DNA of 64,000 nt from Sulfuritalea sp. (GTDB taxonomy: Bacteria; Pseudomonadota; Gammaproteobacteria; Burkholderiales; Rhodocyclaceae): assembly GCF_017302275.1 (NCBI RefSeq), contig NZ_JAFLDR010000002.1, forward strand, positions 124,001 through 188,000, read 5' to 3'. Positions 1 to 9,113 of the stretch are shown in pieces (within the stretch, counting starts at the first letter, position 1; the number at the start of each line of letters is the position of its first letter). The position numbers were made by a program, and so were the translations under genes. The notes below the pieces were generated by a model, which had not been told where the DNA came from, made no database searches, and saw nothing but the letters and a program-made list of their open reading frames with translations.

Positions 1-2031
1 GTCGTCAGCGACACGGCATTCCATGGGTTGAAAGACGTGCTTCGCACCACGTCGCCATATGACGGTGTTCGGTCCGAAGTCCACCGCGTCGAACTCGCGA
101 AAAAGTCTCGAGTAGAGCCAGTAGTTCTGGCTGATCAACCACGGATGCCAGAGCTGCGTATACGTATTTCGAGTGGTCACGATGATATCGGCCTGACTGA
201 AAACACTCGATGCAAGAAGTTCACGTTTCGACCCGAGGGCATGGATCACCGAGTCCACCGGCCAAAGCGGAGTCCGCTTCTGTATCGCGCTCAGCACCCC
301 CCAGTACTCTTCGAACACCACCGAACCCGTGAGACTGCGCGCGGTTTCAACATAGGGTTTCCAGGATGACTTCAGGTATCCACCCAATTCGGGCACGAAA
401 AATCGTTCGGTCGCGGCCGCGGCATTCTGCCTGGCGGCCAGCAGACCCACGACGGAGTTGGTGAGGATCGCCAGGGCTGCAAGCATCAGGATTCGTGGAA
501 TCCAGGCAGCACGACTCGCCGCGTTTAACGGTAATTGCCGGCGATCCGAATACCGCCACGAGGTTTTCCAGAAAAGGCGAAGCGTGGCCACCACCGCCAC
601 GGTATATGCCCAAAAATGCAGCCCGCCAAAGTAGCGGCCAAGTTGCCCGCCAATCGAGGCGACGGCTCCACCCGCCGCCAGCGCCGCCCCCACCAGAAGC
701 AACAACGCACCGGCGAGTGAACGCTTCCGCATGGCATGTATCGCCACGACGGCAAGCACCAGCGCCGCCACTACATTGCGTGGCAAGATCAGCTTGACGA
801 GATCCTCGTGGGAAAAAACCCGGTACCGTTCCACCCACGCCGGGAAATACCACCACTGATCCCGCGCGACATCGAGAAAGTTGTAGGCAAATATTCGATT
901 CGGATAGCCGCCGCTGGCCACGAAGAACAGCACGCCTGCGGTCAGCAGCGCGGCCGTCAGAAACAGCGCAGAGTTGATCGCGCCAAGGGTTCGCGATCTG
1001 TATCCACAGAAGAGAAAGCACGCGGCGACCATCGCGGCTGTCGACCAGGCAAAATCGTTTGCCCAGAGCAGCAGGCTGCCGGTAAGCGCCCCCGCGGACA
1101 GGTAAGTGTTCGCGGGGCGTCGGCTTTTGCCCAGGATCACGAACAACCAGAACGCGGCAACATAGGGCAGCCATGCCCGCAGCGGCCGCAGCGAATTGCC
1201 CGGGATGAACGCCCAGCGCACGATATTGGTGTCGCGCGCCAGGTCGGCCAGACTTGCCAGCAGCACGGTGGTGATCGTCGCCGCGGCGAGTGTCCGCCAC
1301 ATCCATTGTGCCGGCCAGACGAACCTGAACCAGAGCACTCCCAAAAATAGCACCGCGAATGTTCCCGCCTGCGCGCTCGAAGCGGCGTAATAGGCGCAAC
1401 CGAGAAAAAAGATCGTCGCTGCCGCCACCAGGCTCTGGCGGACGGTGCGAAGCGGCCACACGACTCTGACCGCGACCAGGACGAAAACCATGGTGGTTGC
1501 ATAGACCAGCATGAATTCGTCCACGCTCAGCGACCGCTCGAGGATCTTTAGATCCACGATGTCAGGATAAAGCGCAATGGAGCCGAGGCCGAACGTCAGG
1601 AACGCGCCGCAGACCAGGGACACGAGGAATGACGAAGGACGCCATACCAGATGCCACACCAACGCCACAGCCAGGGCGCAAGCCAACGATACGGCAAGTT
1701 GCGCGGCAAATACGCTGGCAGCCAGATGAGCACCCGCCATTTCGAACAAGGGGTAGATCGCATAAAGAACCCCAACGCCGAGATACGGAAAGAAGTCCCT
1801 GCCGGGCAGGTGGCCCGCGTGCAAGCGAAACAGGCCGGATGCGGTCTGATAGGCGCCGTCGAGGTGCGCCACCGGGATATCGATGGCGACTTCCAGCGCC
1901 AGCCCCACGGCTGCCAGCAGCAACGTGGCGACGGTCGCGCCGAGCATGACGACCGTCATCCTCTGCTGGGCATGGCCGGCAGGCGGCGCGGCGCCGTCTT
2001 CGGAAACGGTTTGGTCGAATTCCCTATGCAT
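1..2031 (-). CDS. Polytopic membrane protein, C-terminus cut by window edge
   Basis: The frame read from an ATG at 2029-2031 stays open to position 1, giving at least 677 residues; an in-frame stop at 2062-2064 limits the start. The sequence is dominated by hydrophobic segments (first one near residues 27-48), has short loops rich in Trp and Arg, and ends in a soluble C-terminal stretch. The layout resembles GT-C-like or dolichol-mannosyltransferase-like membrane proteins, but I see no diagnostic motif and assign no function. It is the last visible gene of a minus-strand run with the FAD oxidoreductase, GtrA and a second large membrane protein, which suggests envelope lipid or glycan work. 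No clear ribosome binding site precedes the ATG. Confidence 0.8.
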   Translation of the reverse strand, partial: MHREFDQTVSEDGAAPPAGHAQQRMTVVMLGATVATLLLAAVGLALEVAIDIPVAHLDGAYQTASGLFRLHAGHLPGRDFFPYLGVGVLYAIYPLFEMAGAHLAASVFAAQLAVSLACALAVALVWHLVWRPSSFLVSLVCGAFLTFGLGSIALYPDIVDLKILERSLSVDEFMLVYATTMVFVLVAVRVVWPLRTVRQSLVAAATIFFLGCAYYAASSAQAGTFAVLFLGVLWFRFVWPAQWMWRTLAAATITTVLLASLADLARDTNIVRWAFIPGNSLRPLRAWLPYVAAFWLFVILGKSRRPANTYLSAGALTGSLLLWANDFAWSTAAMVAACFLFCGYRSRTLGAINSALFLTAALLTAGVLFFVASGGYPNRIFAYNFLDVARDQWWYFPAWVERYRVFSHEDLVKLILPRNVVAALVLAVVAIHAMRKRSLAGALLLLVGAALAAGGAVASIGGQLGRYFGGLHFWAYTVAVVATLRLFWKTSWRYSDRRQLPLNAASRAAWIPRILMLAALAILTNSVVGLLAARQNAAAATERFFVPELGGYLKSSWKPYVETARSLTGSVVFEEYWGVLSAIQKRTPLWPVDSVIHALGSKRELLASSVFSQADIIVTTRNTYTQLWHPWLISQNYWLYSRLFREFDAVDFGPNTVIWRRGAKHVFQPMECRVADD

Positions 2032-2167
2032 CGACAGCGAAATGTTGCGCGCGCATGCCCTTCAAGACGATTCCATCGGTTGATTGGCGGTCAGGCTGCC
2101 AAGCGCGGACCGACATCGAACGGCCCGCCACCCCGTCATGCCTGTCCGGCTGGAATCCCGAGCGACG

Positions 2168-3763
2168 TCAAGCTTTGGAATCGGTCTCTTCATGGTAATC
2201 GTCATCGATATTCACGGCCCAGATCGCCGCTTTGTCGGAAGTGCCATTGAGGATCGCATCCACCGCCAGTTTTGCGGTGATCATTGAATGGTCCTGGTTG
2301 TTATAGCGGTGCATGCCGTTGCGGCCCACCAGATACAGATTCGCGAGCTGGTCCAACCAGGCTTGCACCAAGGGAAACTGTTCATAGGCGCCGAAATAGG
2401 CGGGATAGGTCTTGGGCACGCGAATAACCGTGCCGTCCAGCACATCGGCACGGTCGATCATGCCGATCTGCTCCAGTTCGCCGGCGGCGAATTCGATCAT
2501 CGCCTGATCCGCCCGCTGCCACAGGTCATCGCCCTCCTGGCAGAAGTATTCGAGCCCGAGCCAGACTTGGCCCTGGTCCGCAACCAGGTCCGGGCTCCAG
2601 TTGTTGAATACCTGCAAGCGCCCGACGCGCACGTCGCGTTCCTGGATGTAGATCCAGCTGTCCGGCGGCATGTTGCTGGCATGGCTACTGCGGGACTGGG
2701 AGTTGGCCCGCATGCGCGAAACCAGCAGGCCGACGGTAATGAAGTCGCGGTACGGCAGGGACGCTGCGATAGCCTGCACGTCAGCCGGCGCGGGCGGTTT
2801 CAGGCCTGCGACCAGGTCCTTGACCGGCATCGTCGATATCACATGGTCGGCACTAAGTTCGATCAGCGCACCCGCGCCATCCGTCGTGACGACGGCCGTG
2901 ACGCGTCCACCCTCGTGGCGCAAGCCCTGCACCGTCTGGTCGTGGCGGATCTCGCCACCGCCCTCGATCACGCGCCGGGCCACCTCCTGCCACATTTGAC
3001 CTGGCCCCAGGCGCGGATAAAGGAAGTGCTCGATCAGGCTGGTCTTGGTCGCCTGCCTGGCTCCGCCGAAGCGTTGGCGCAGCGCATGGCGAAGGGCTTC
3101 CACTACGGAAAGCCCCTTGATTCGCTGCGCCCCCCAATCCGCGCTGATGCGATCGCAAGGAACGCCCCAAACCTTTTCCGTGTAGTCCTTGAAGAACGTG
3201 CGATACAACTCGCCGCCAAAGCGGTTGAAAAGAAAATCTTCGAGCGAACGTTCAGGTCGCCGGGGAAACAGCATCGCCCACACATAACTGACGCCGATTT
3301 TGAGCAACCGCGCCGGACCCAGGTTCGTAAGCGTGGTGGCGTTCAACTTGATCGGATAGTCAAAGTACTTTCGCAGAAAATAGATGCGCGAAAGACGGTC
3401 GCGGACGAGCATCACGAGGCCGTCGCGAATCGGCGCCGTCCCGTCGGCGCCGTCCCCGGGGATATCGCTTCGCAAAACTTCCCTGCGTTGCCCCTGATAG
3501 GCAATCTCAACCGTCGCGCCGGTCGCCGCGATCGGCAGAATCCCGCGCCACCAGTTCATCACCCAGTCGGACTTGGAAAAGAAGCGGTGGCCGCCGATGT
3601 CCATGCGGTTGCCCTTGTACTCGACGGTGCGCGAGATGCCGCCGACGTCATTCGATGCCTCGAGCACCAGGGGCCGCATACGGCCATCACGCACCAGTTC
3701 CAGGGCAGCCGTCAGGCCGGCGGGCCCGGCACCGATAATGATTACCAGGGGTTTTTGCATCAT
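2168..3763 (-). CDS. NAD(P)/FAD-dependent amine-oxidase-like oxidoreductase
   Basis: This 531-residue protein opens with a Rossmann FAD-binding signature ([15 protein letters not shown], about residues 9-23), a conserved Glu ending beta-2 (VLEAS), and the second flavin motif DVGGISRTV followed by [10 protein letters not shown]. This is the pattern of HemY/UDP-galactopyranose-mutase-like flavoproteins. The C-terminus has a typical last FAD motif ([17 protein letters not shown]). Tandem ATGs at 3763 and 3760 are both possible starts. It follows GtrA by 3 bp. In many bacteria such a flavoprotein sits beside GtrA and membrane glycosyl-transfer proteins, so a role in a polyprenyl- or sugar-modification step is plausible; the substrate is unknown. 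Confidence 0.8.
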   Translation of the reverse strand: MMQKPLVIIIGAGPAGLTAALELVRDGRMRPLVLEASNDVGGISRTVEYKGNRMDIGGHRFFSKSDWVMNWWRGILPIAATGATVEIAYQGQRREVLRSDIPGDGADGTAPIRDGLVMLVRDRLSRIYFLRKYFDYPIKLNATTLTNLGPARLLKIGVSYVWAMLFPRRPERSLEDFLFNRFGGELYRTFFKDYTEKVWGVPCDRISADWGAQRIKGLSVVEALRHALRQRFGGARQATKTSLIEHFLYPRLGPGQMWQEVARRVIEGGGEIRHDQTVQGLRHEGGRVTAVVTTDGAGALIELSADHVISTMPVKDLVAGLKPPAPADVQAIAASLPYRDFITVGLLVSRMRANSQSRSSHASNMPPDSWIYIQERDVRVGRLQVFNNWSPDLVADQGQVWLGLEYFCQEGDDLWQRADQAMIEFAAGELEQIGMIDRADVLDGTVIRVPKTYPAYFGAYEQFPLVQAWLDQLANLYLVGRNGMHRYNNQDHSMITAKLAVDAILNGTSDKAAIWAVNIDDDYHEETDSKA

Positions 3764-3766
3764 CGA

Positions 3767-4168
3767 TTATGGCCGGAACAGGCCCCATTTGCGCAAGCCG
3801 AAATTGAACGAAAACGTAAGCATCGCCGCGACCGCCTTCGCCGCCAACAAGCCAAGTCCGGCATGGTCGACCGCCGCATAGATCGCCAGATTGTTCAACC
3901 CCAGGCCCGCCACGCCGACAGCGGCGAACGCCGCAAACTCGGTTTTGGGGAATGCTGCCAGTCGCCGATGGCGGAAGACCCATCGCACGGAAAGCAGGTA
4001 GCTGGTTGCCGCGCCGAGCAGAAAGCCGAAGGTCGCCGCCCAGAGGTAATGGACGACATTCGCGGCCAGCAACAAACTCGCCGTATCGACGGCCAGCGCC
4101 ACCACGCTGACGGCCAGGTAGCGCAGCAGTTCCGCGGGCGTGCCGCTCCATCGGAAAATCGCGTTCAC
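3767..4168 (-). CDS. GtrA family membrane protein
   Basis: A 133-residue, four-helix membrane protein of the GtrA family, with characteristic segments LLRYLAVSVVALAVDTASLL near the N-terminus and NFGLRKWGLFRP at the end. GtrA proteins are thought to help flip polyprenyl-linked sugars. I chose a GTG start at 4166-4168, which overlaps the stop codon of the upstream membrane-protein gene by 4 bp (GTGA), because the longer open frame upstream reads as non-membrane, low-quality sequence. The overlap implies translational coupling with the gene at 4165-6012. Confidence 0.8.
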   Translation of the reverse strand: MNAIFRWSGTPAELLRYLAVSVVALAVDTASLLLAANVVHYLWAATFGFLLGAATSYLLSVRWVFRHRRLAAFPKTEFAAFAAVGVAGLGLNNLAIYAAVDHAGLGLLAAKAVAAMLTFSFNFGLRKWGLFRP

Positions 4169-6012
4169 GAAGCGGGCTCCGAAACGCTCATCCTCGGCGC
4201 GACCGCGCGCAACACCGCGCAGCGATAAAGATGCGCGTAAGGAAGACTTGCCTGCATCGTCAGCACCGGTGCCGGCTGTGGCAGCACTACCCAATCGAGG
4301 AGCGGATCGGCACAAAGCCGACGCGGATCGGTCCCGGCCGCGACCCAATTCTCGCGTCGCTGGCCTTCATAAAACTTTGCGGCGGAAAACAGCCGGCCCG
4401 TCGCCTGAACCGGGCCAAAGTAATTGGCGGTACCGATCTCGAACCAGACCGTCAGTTCCCGCTGTGGCCAGAACACAACGCTTCCCGGCAATATCCAGGC
4501 TAGAAAGGGATGCGGCGTGCACTCGGCATTGAGATAGCAGGCCTGCTGCGCACGCAACTGTTCCGAACGACGGTCCCAGGCCGGAAGCGTCGCGGACGTG
4601 GCCACCACGCCCACCGCAAAAAGCAGGACAGCGACGATGGCCGGCCATGCCCGTCCCGGTTTCGGCCAGCCGCACCCGAACGGCAAGCCAAGCAACAATG
4701 CCGCAAGTGCCGCCAGATGCCAGTTGTTGCCAGCGACCAGGCCATGCAGCGACTCGGCACCGATCCACCAGGGATTCAGGAGTTGCCCGCCGGCGATTTC
4801 CCAGGTCGCCAGGATGTTGGGTATGGTCGACAGCGCGAATGCGGCCACGGCCGCAGCGAACCAGCGCCACCGGTCTTCAATCCAGCCCTCGGTCCGCAGC
4901 AGCCATGTCCTTGGCATCAGGCTAGCCAAAGCCATCGTGGCCACCGCCCCCAGCAACCAATTGGTTCCCATGGTCGCAAGCACGGCGCCGACGCCAACCA
5001 GCAGTCGCCCGGCGGCCGAGGAACGCCAGGCGCATCGGCCGAGGTCAAGTAACGCCACTGCCGCCATCGGAAGCAGCAATGCCATCACCCGCCAGGGCTG
5101 TCCCTGCAGAACGATCTCGACCGGAAGAAAATAGCTCGCAAGCACCGCAAGAGCCAGTCCGCCACCGCCAAGCATCAGCAGGCGGGAATACAACCCACGC
5201 CATTCCGCGCTCCCCATCCTTGCCGCCAGCCACAGGATCGTCATTGCTACGGCATAGTAGGGTAGCCTCGTCTGCGCAGGCTCCTTGAATGAAATGTCGG
5301 GGGCCGAGTGCCAGGCGAAATCCAGCCATTCGCCGGTCATCAGGCGGACATGGGGCAGGTCCGGGTTCATCGCGCCAAGCAATAGCGCCACCGCGGCAGG
5401 AAGGAATGCCGCCAACAAGGCGGCCGGCGTTCCCAGGCGCGCAAGCAGCCACAATGCCAGCGGCCAGACGCCATGCAGCGGGTGCAGGGCTGCCGCCGCG
5501 AGGCCGAAACCCAGCGCCCAGCCACGTCGCGTCGCGGCAAGCGCCGCCACGCTCAGGAGACCCAGGGGAATCGCGAATGATCGCGCCGTGGCGAAGTTCT
5601 CGCCGATGATGAAGGTACTCTGGTTGGGCGAATAGCTCACCACGACCAGCGCGCCGACGAAGACGGCAAAGCGTGCCGCAAATCCACTGCCAAGCATCGT
5701 TCGCGCCAGGGCCAGACAGGCCCCGACCCACAAAAAGCCACCACTCATCGTGATCCACCAAGCCGCCCGGTCGAGGCCCATGCCGGCAACCATTACGCCA
5801 TAAAACGGTGTAAACAGGCTGAAAGGCGCTTGCGATCCGAAACTGAAAAACAGATCGCTGGCGTAGGGTCCGGGATTCAGCCACTGCGCCGCCAGCAGGC
5901 CATAGATGCGGGCGTCGTGCCAGACCCCCTGATAGGGATGGTTCAGCAACCAGACCAGGAATGCAAACAGGAACACCAGCCCGACCTCGGCCCGGCGGGC
6001 CCATGGATGCAA
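4165..6012 (-). CDS. Large polytopic membrane protein of unknown function
   Basis: This 615-residue protein begins with a TM helix (VGLVFLFAFLVWLLN) followed by a periplasmic-looking loop with Asp and Arg (HDARIYGLLAAQWL). It then has about ten hydrophobic segments and a soluble C-terminal region containing Cys pairs. The N-terminal layout, a helix and then a short acidic loop, resembles GT-C membrane glycosyltransferases and relatives, but that is only an inference. It starts 1 bp after the ABC ATPase gene and overlaps GtrA, so it is part of the same transcription unit as the ABC trio, GtrA and the FAD protein. Confidence 0.7.
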   Translation of the reverse strand: MHPWARRAEVGLVFLFAFLVWLLNHPYQGVWHDARIYGLLAAQWLNPGPYASDLFFSFGSQAPFSLFTPFYGVMVAGMGLDRAAWWITMSGGFLWVGACLALARTMLGSGFAARFAVFVGALVVVSYSPNQSTFIIGENFATARSFAIPLGLLSVAALAATRRGWALGFGLAAAALHPLHGVWPLALWLLARLGTPAALLAAFLPAAVALLLGAMNPDLPHVRLMTGEWLDFAWHSAPDISFKEPAQTRLPYYAVAMTILWLAARMGSAEWRGLYSRLLMLGGGGLALAVLASYFLPVEIVLQGQPWRVMALLLPMAAVALLDLGRCAWRSSAAGRLLVGVGAVLATMGTNWLLGAVATMALASLMPRTWLLRTEGWIEDRWRWFAAAVAAFALSTIPNILATWEIAGGQLLNPWWIGAESLHGLVAGNNWHLAALAALLLGLPFGCGWPKPGRAWPAIVAVLLFAVGVVATSATLPAWDRRSEQLRAQQACYLNAECTPHPFLAWILPGSVVFWPQRELTVWFEIGTANYFGPVQATGRLFSAAKFYEGQRRENWVAAGTDPRRLCADPLLDWVVLPQPAPVLTMQASLPYAHLYRCAVLRAVAPRMSVSEPAS

Positions 6013-6013
6013 C

Positions 6014-6907
6014 TCAGTCGCCCTTTACGACTTGGAGAAAGGCCGTTTCCAGCGACAGGGCCGGCTTGATCTCGATCAGCACATGGCCTGCCTGATCCAA
6101 CGCGCGCAGCGTCGGCCACAGATGCGTGCGGGTCACCTCGACCACCCAGCGTCCGCCGGATTCCGCGATCATCCCGGCAATGGCTACCTCGCCCTGGCTG
6201 CGTACCAGGACTTTTTCCTCGCCCCCGACCAGTTCGGCCGGCGCCCGCACCGCACGGAGCTCGCCTTTGTGGATCAGGCCGAAACGGTCGGCTAGGCGCT
6301 CGACGTCGTGCAGCACATGCGAAGTCAGGAATATCGTCCCGCCCTGCCGGTGATACTCGGAAAGAATGTCGATGACATCGCGACGCCCGATCGGATCGAG
6401 CCCGGACAACGGCTCATCGAGAATCAGCAGTCGCGGCTCCACGGCCAGCGCATGGGCCAATGCGGTGCGCTGGGCCATTCCCTTGGAAAAGCCGCGGACG
6501 ACCTTGTTCGCCACCTCGCCCAGGCCGAAACGTTCCAGCCAGCGCAGGCAGTGCGCACCCGGACTGGCGGGTTTGCGGCCATGCAGATTGAGGCCCATGC
6601 CAAGAATTTCGAGGGGAGTCAGGTAGTCGGGCAGGCTGGGATTCTCCGGCACATAACCCAGCCCGCGACGGGCTTCCGGCTGCACCACATCGACGCCGAA
6701 CAGCGTCGCCGAGCCGGCGTTGGGATACATGACACCGGTGAGGATCTTGATCGCCGTGCTCTTGCCGGCGCCATTGGGCCCGATGAAGCCAAACACTTCC
6801 CCCTCGTCGACGGAAAGGGATATGCCCTTGAGTGCTTCGAAGGGCGGCGACGCCCAACTGCGGGGATAGGTCTTGCGCAAACCGGCAATGGAAATCGCTG
6901 CAGTCAT
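6014..6907 (-). CDS. ABC transporter ATP-binding protein (PilH-like candidate)
   Basis: This 297-residue ATPase has Walker A GPNGAGKSTAIKIL (about residues 43-56), a divergent signature motif (FSKGMAQRTALAHAL) and Walker B/D-loop RLLILDEPLSGLDP, then an H-loop (LTSHVLHD). It belongs to the export-type family with separate permeases. It overlaps the middle gene by 4 bp (ATGA) and sits downstream of the pilin genes and a permease. Myxococcus xanthus carries an ABC trio, pilGHI, needed for type IV pili next to its pil genes. This trio could be the counterpart, but an unrelated exporter cannot be excluded from sequence alone. Confidence 0.85.
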   Translation of the reverse strand: MTAAISIAGLRKTYPRSWASPPFEALKGISLSVDEGEVFGFIGPNGAGKSTAIKILTGVMYPNAGSATLFGVDVVQPEARRGLGYVPENPSLPDYLTPLEILGMGLNLHGRKPASPGAHCLRWLERFGLGEVANKVVRGFSKGMAQRTALAHALAVEPRLLILDEPLSGLDPIGRRDVIDILSEYHRQGGTIFLTSHVLHDVERLADRFGLIHKGELRAVRAPAELVGGEEKVLVRSQGEVAIAGMIAESGGRWVVEVTRTHLWPTLRALDQAGHVLIEIKPALSLETAFLQVVKGD

Positions 6908-7758
6908 TTGTTTGGGGGAGCGGGAGGTGGAGGGGGGATCTTGCTCAATACGATGCGGCCCTGGCCATCCAGCGCGAAGCCGAAACCAAACGGATCCGCC
7001 GGCAATGCCGTGATGATGCCCGCATCGATGAGATCCTGCAGGGACGCCAGGGGGCGATCGAATCGCCGCCGATACGCCTCGGCGGCGGACCGCAGGTCCT
7101 TCAGTGCGCGCAGGCGATCGACGCGCTGCTCAAGATAGCGCTGGAAATCCCGGCGCTTGGCCTGCTGGGCCATTGCCGCAACCACCCGAATCGCCAGATC
7201 GACATCCTGCGCCTTGTCCAGCCAGATCGCCGCCAGGTTCTGCATCTGCAGGCGCTCGTCGCCTTCGGGAAGGTGTTCCGCAGCCGCGCGCATCCACTCC
7301 GACGCGCCGACGGCATCGCCCTTGAAATGCAACAGGTTGAAGGCGTAATAGAACGCCGGCTGGTAATCGTAGAACCGTGCCTTGGTGGCGCGCGCCAGAA
7401 TTCGCTGCGTGGCCTCCAGTTCGCCCTGCCAGGGCAGGATCGCCGTTGCGGTGTAGTAGTTGTCTTCGTGCCCGGGATTGAGCCAGGACACGTCCTCCTG
7501 AAGCTTGGCCAGAATCGCGAACTCCTCGCCCTGCATCTTGAAGGTATTGACCACCAGGGCGCGAATCGCCGCGATATTGGCGGCCAGATGGCGATCTCCG
7601 GCGGCCATGAACACCTGCACGAACAGCGGCAGCACCACCTGCATTTCCACCAACACGATCTGACGCGGCACGCTCTTCAAGCGCTGGGCCGTGGCAACGA
7701 ACAACGTCGCCGCCAGCAGCGCCACCAGGCCCATTTTCCAGTTGCGCGAGAGCATCAT
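6904..7758 (-). CDS. Membrane-anchored helical-repeat protein with GspG-like C-terminus
   Basis: The protein has 284 residues. An N-terminal signal anchor (GLVALLAATLFVATA) is followed by a helical region with TPR-like pairs (NYYTATAILPWQGELEATQRIL, FYDYQPAFYYAFNLLHFKGDA) across about residues 90-210. The last 60 residues (SLQDLIDAGIITALPADPFG) closely resemble the C-terminal globular part of GspG/pseudopilins, where the segment reads L..G.I..LP.DP.G. It lies between permease and ATPase of the ABC trio and may act as its extracytoplasmic partner. I do not recognise it as a named family. The C-terminus is Pro-rich. Confidence 0.7.
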   Translation of the reverse strand: MMLSRNWKMGLVALLAATLFVATAQRLKSVPRQIVLVEMQVVLPLFVQVFMAAGDRHLAANIAAIRALVVNTFKMQGEEFAILAKLQEDVSWLNPGHEDNYYTATAILPWQGELEATQRILARATKARFYDYQPAFYYAFNLLHFKGDAVGASEWMRAAAEHLPEGDERLQMQNLAAIWLDKAQDVDLAIRVVAAMAQQAKRRDFQRYLEQRVDRLRALKDLRSAAEAYRRRFDRPLASLQDLIDAGIITALPADPFGFGFALDGQGRIVLSKIPPPPPAPPNK

Positions 7759-7765
7759 CGCCGTG

Positions 7766-7782
7766 GCGCCAGCGCCGACTTC
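7766..7782 (+). repeat. Dispersed 17-bp motif, copy 1
   Basis: GCGCCAGCGCCGACTTC lies in the 24-bp gap between two ABC-trio genes and its 3' end directly abuts the permease stop codon. Confidence 0.75.
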
Positions 7783-8583
7783 CTACTGGAACTCGCGGCG
7801 GGTGAAGGTTATCGCCGCCAGCGTCACCAGCAGGGTGGCGTAGCTGGCCGCCAGCACGATGCCACCCGCCATCGCCGTGGCATCTGGCGCGACGCCGTAC
7901 ATCGGCCATGCACGCCAGTCGAGGCGCGACAGATCGGGCAGCACCCACTGGATCACATCCACGATCGGCGCCAGGCGCATGATATCCGCATCGCCTTCGG
8001 CGCCTTTCGATAGGTATTCCGCCACCGCGCCGAGGCTTTTCCCGCCCGCCGCAAACGCCAGGCCGAGCGCCAGCGGCAGCATCGGTACCGTGGACAAGCT
8101 AGCGATCCACAGGGCGAAGCCGGCGACCACGGCCGCATCCAGCCACAGTCCGACGATGGTCAGCCAGTACGGCCCGCCGGGCGCAACCGGAAACCCCTGC
8201 GTGTAGGTGCCGCCCGAATTCAGCACCACCAGCCACAACAACAAGCCAAGCAGCACCGACGCCAGGGCGAGCAGGCCCAGAACGCCTAGATAGCGGCCGA
8301 CTAGGTAATGGCCGCGCGGCACGGGGTAGGTCAGCGCAAACAGGACGGTGCGCCGCTCTATCTCGCGCCCCACCAGTTCCTGGACCCAGAACAGGGCGAA
8401 CAGGACCAGGGACACACGAATTCCCGAGAGTCCGACGTCGAGCGCGACGGTCTTCGGTTGCCGGGGCGAAAAAGCGGCGGAAAGGTAGGCGACGCCGACC
8501 AGCAGCAGTCCGAGCACTAGGACCGCCTGGATGCTGCGGCTGCGCATGCCGGCACGCCACGCAGAGAGCAGAAATGATTGCAT
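7783..8583 (-). CDS. ABC transporter permease (ABC-2 type)
   Basis: This 266-residue membrane protein has six predicted helices. Its start at ATG 8581-8583 is preceded by a near-perfect ribosome binding site (GGAGG with 6-bp spacing), so the longer open frame from 8697 is rejected. The pattern of an N-terminal helix, a large extracytoplasmic loop and then VSLVLFALFWVQELVGREIE is typical of ABC-2 permeases involved in export or gliding/pilus functions. It is the first gene of the ABC trio and probably works with the ATPase at 6014-6907. A copy of the dispersed 17-bp motif abuts its stop codon. Confidence 0.8.
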   Translation of the reverse strand: MQSFLLSAWRAGMRSRSIQAVLVLGLLLVGVAYLSAAFSPRQPKTVALDVGLSGIRVSLVLFALFWVQELVGREIERRTVLFALTYPVPRGHYLVGRYLGVLGLLALASVLLGLLLWLVVLNSGGTYTQGFPVAPGGPYWLTIVGLWLDAAVVAGFALWIASLSTVPMLPLALGLAFAAGGKSLGAVAEYLSKGAEGDADIMRLAPIVDVIQWVLPDLSRLDWRAWPMYGVAPDATAMAGGIVLAASYATLLVTLAAITFTRREFQ

Positions 8584-8778
8584 CGAATTCCTCCGGCGAT
8601 CCGGCGAGGTCAATGGACCCGCATTCTGCAACAGGCCAAGGTATCCCTGGGGCGAAATCCCGCGTTCGGGGCCCTGGGGAACGACTGCTCGGGACATTCA
8701 AGGCCGAAATGGCGCGGATGACCCCTACGATTCTCCGAGTGTTCCATCTTCACCAGTTCGCGGCGCAAACCGCCGTCC

Positions 8779-8795
8779 CGCCAGCGCCGACTCTT
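8779..8795 (+). repeat. Dispersed 17-bp motif, copy 2
   Basis: CGCCAGCGCCGACTCTT lies in the 262-bp non-coding stretch 8584-8845, about 50 bp beyond the pilin stop codon and pointing toward it. Apart from this motif and a GC-rich hairpin at 8811-8835, without a T-run, I see nothing else in that stretch. Confidence 0.75.
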
Positions 8796-8845
8796 GAGGC
8801 CGTTGCCGCAGCGGTTCCCGGGCGGGAACGGCCGCTTTGCGTGAC

Positions 8846-9025
8846 TCAACGCGAGCTCGCCACCGCACTGGTCAGGATGTTCTTGGCGTCGGTCTGTGCT
8901 GCCCTGTTTTCCACCCTCTTGGTGTTTTCGCTGAATTGCGGAATGGCGATCGCCGCGAGAATGCCGATGATGGCCACGACAACCATCAGTTCGATCAGGG
9001 TGAAGCCCTGCGCTTTTTGCTTCAT
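8846..9025 (-). CDS. pilA: Minimal type IV pilin (59 residues)
   Basis: This complete 59-residue class IVa prepilin has leader MKQKAQG, prepilin peptidase site G|FTLIE and the invariant Glu at +5. It also carries the hydrophobic polymerisation helix ([20 protein letters not shown]), then only about 27 further residues. It lacks the usual globular beta-sheet head (classical PilA is about 150 residues). It resembles the second pilin at 9506-9685 at roughly three quarters of positions. A GGAAAGGG-type ribosome binding site precedes it. Such truncated pilins are known from Azoarcus BH72 and, as conductive pilins, from Geobacter. Whether this one forms thin or conductive fibres is inference. Confidence 0.85.
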   Translation of the reverse strand: MKQKAQGFTLIELMVVVAIIGILAAIAIPQFSENTKRVENRAAQTDAKNILTSAVASSR

Positions 9026-9063
9026 GGCGCCCTTTCCAGCGACGAACAGACAGGCGCAGGGCC

Positions 9064-9091
9064 AAAAAAAGCGCGCAGCAAGCGCGCTTTT
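9064..9091 (-). terminator. Rho-independent terminator
   Basis: A perfect 10-bp stem (AAAAGCGCGC / GCGCGCTTTT) with a 5-base loop, followed on the minus strand by seven Ts. It sits between the Ala-rich secreted protein gene and the downstream pilin gene, so most transcripts from the sigma-54 promoter should end here and the last pilin would depend on read-through. Confidence 0.85.
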
Positions 9092-9113
9092 CCTGGCCCG
9101 GACGTGTCGCCGA

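Noticed and set aside
347-1459. Minus-strand 370-codon frame near the left edge
   Set aside because: Out-of-frame shadow of the membrane protein at 1-2031; the translation is Arg/Gly-rich with no membrane segments.
2288-4228. Plus-strand open frame of 646 codons
   Set aside because: Antisense to the FAD oxidoreductase and GtrA, whose motifs are clear on the other strand.
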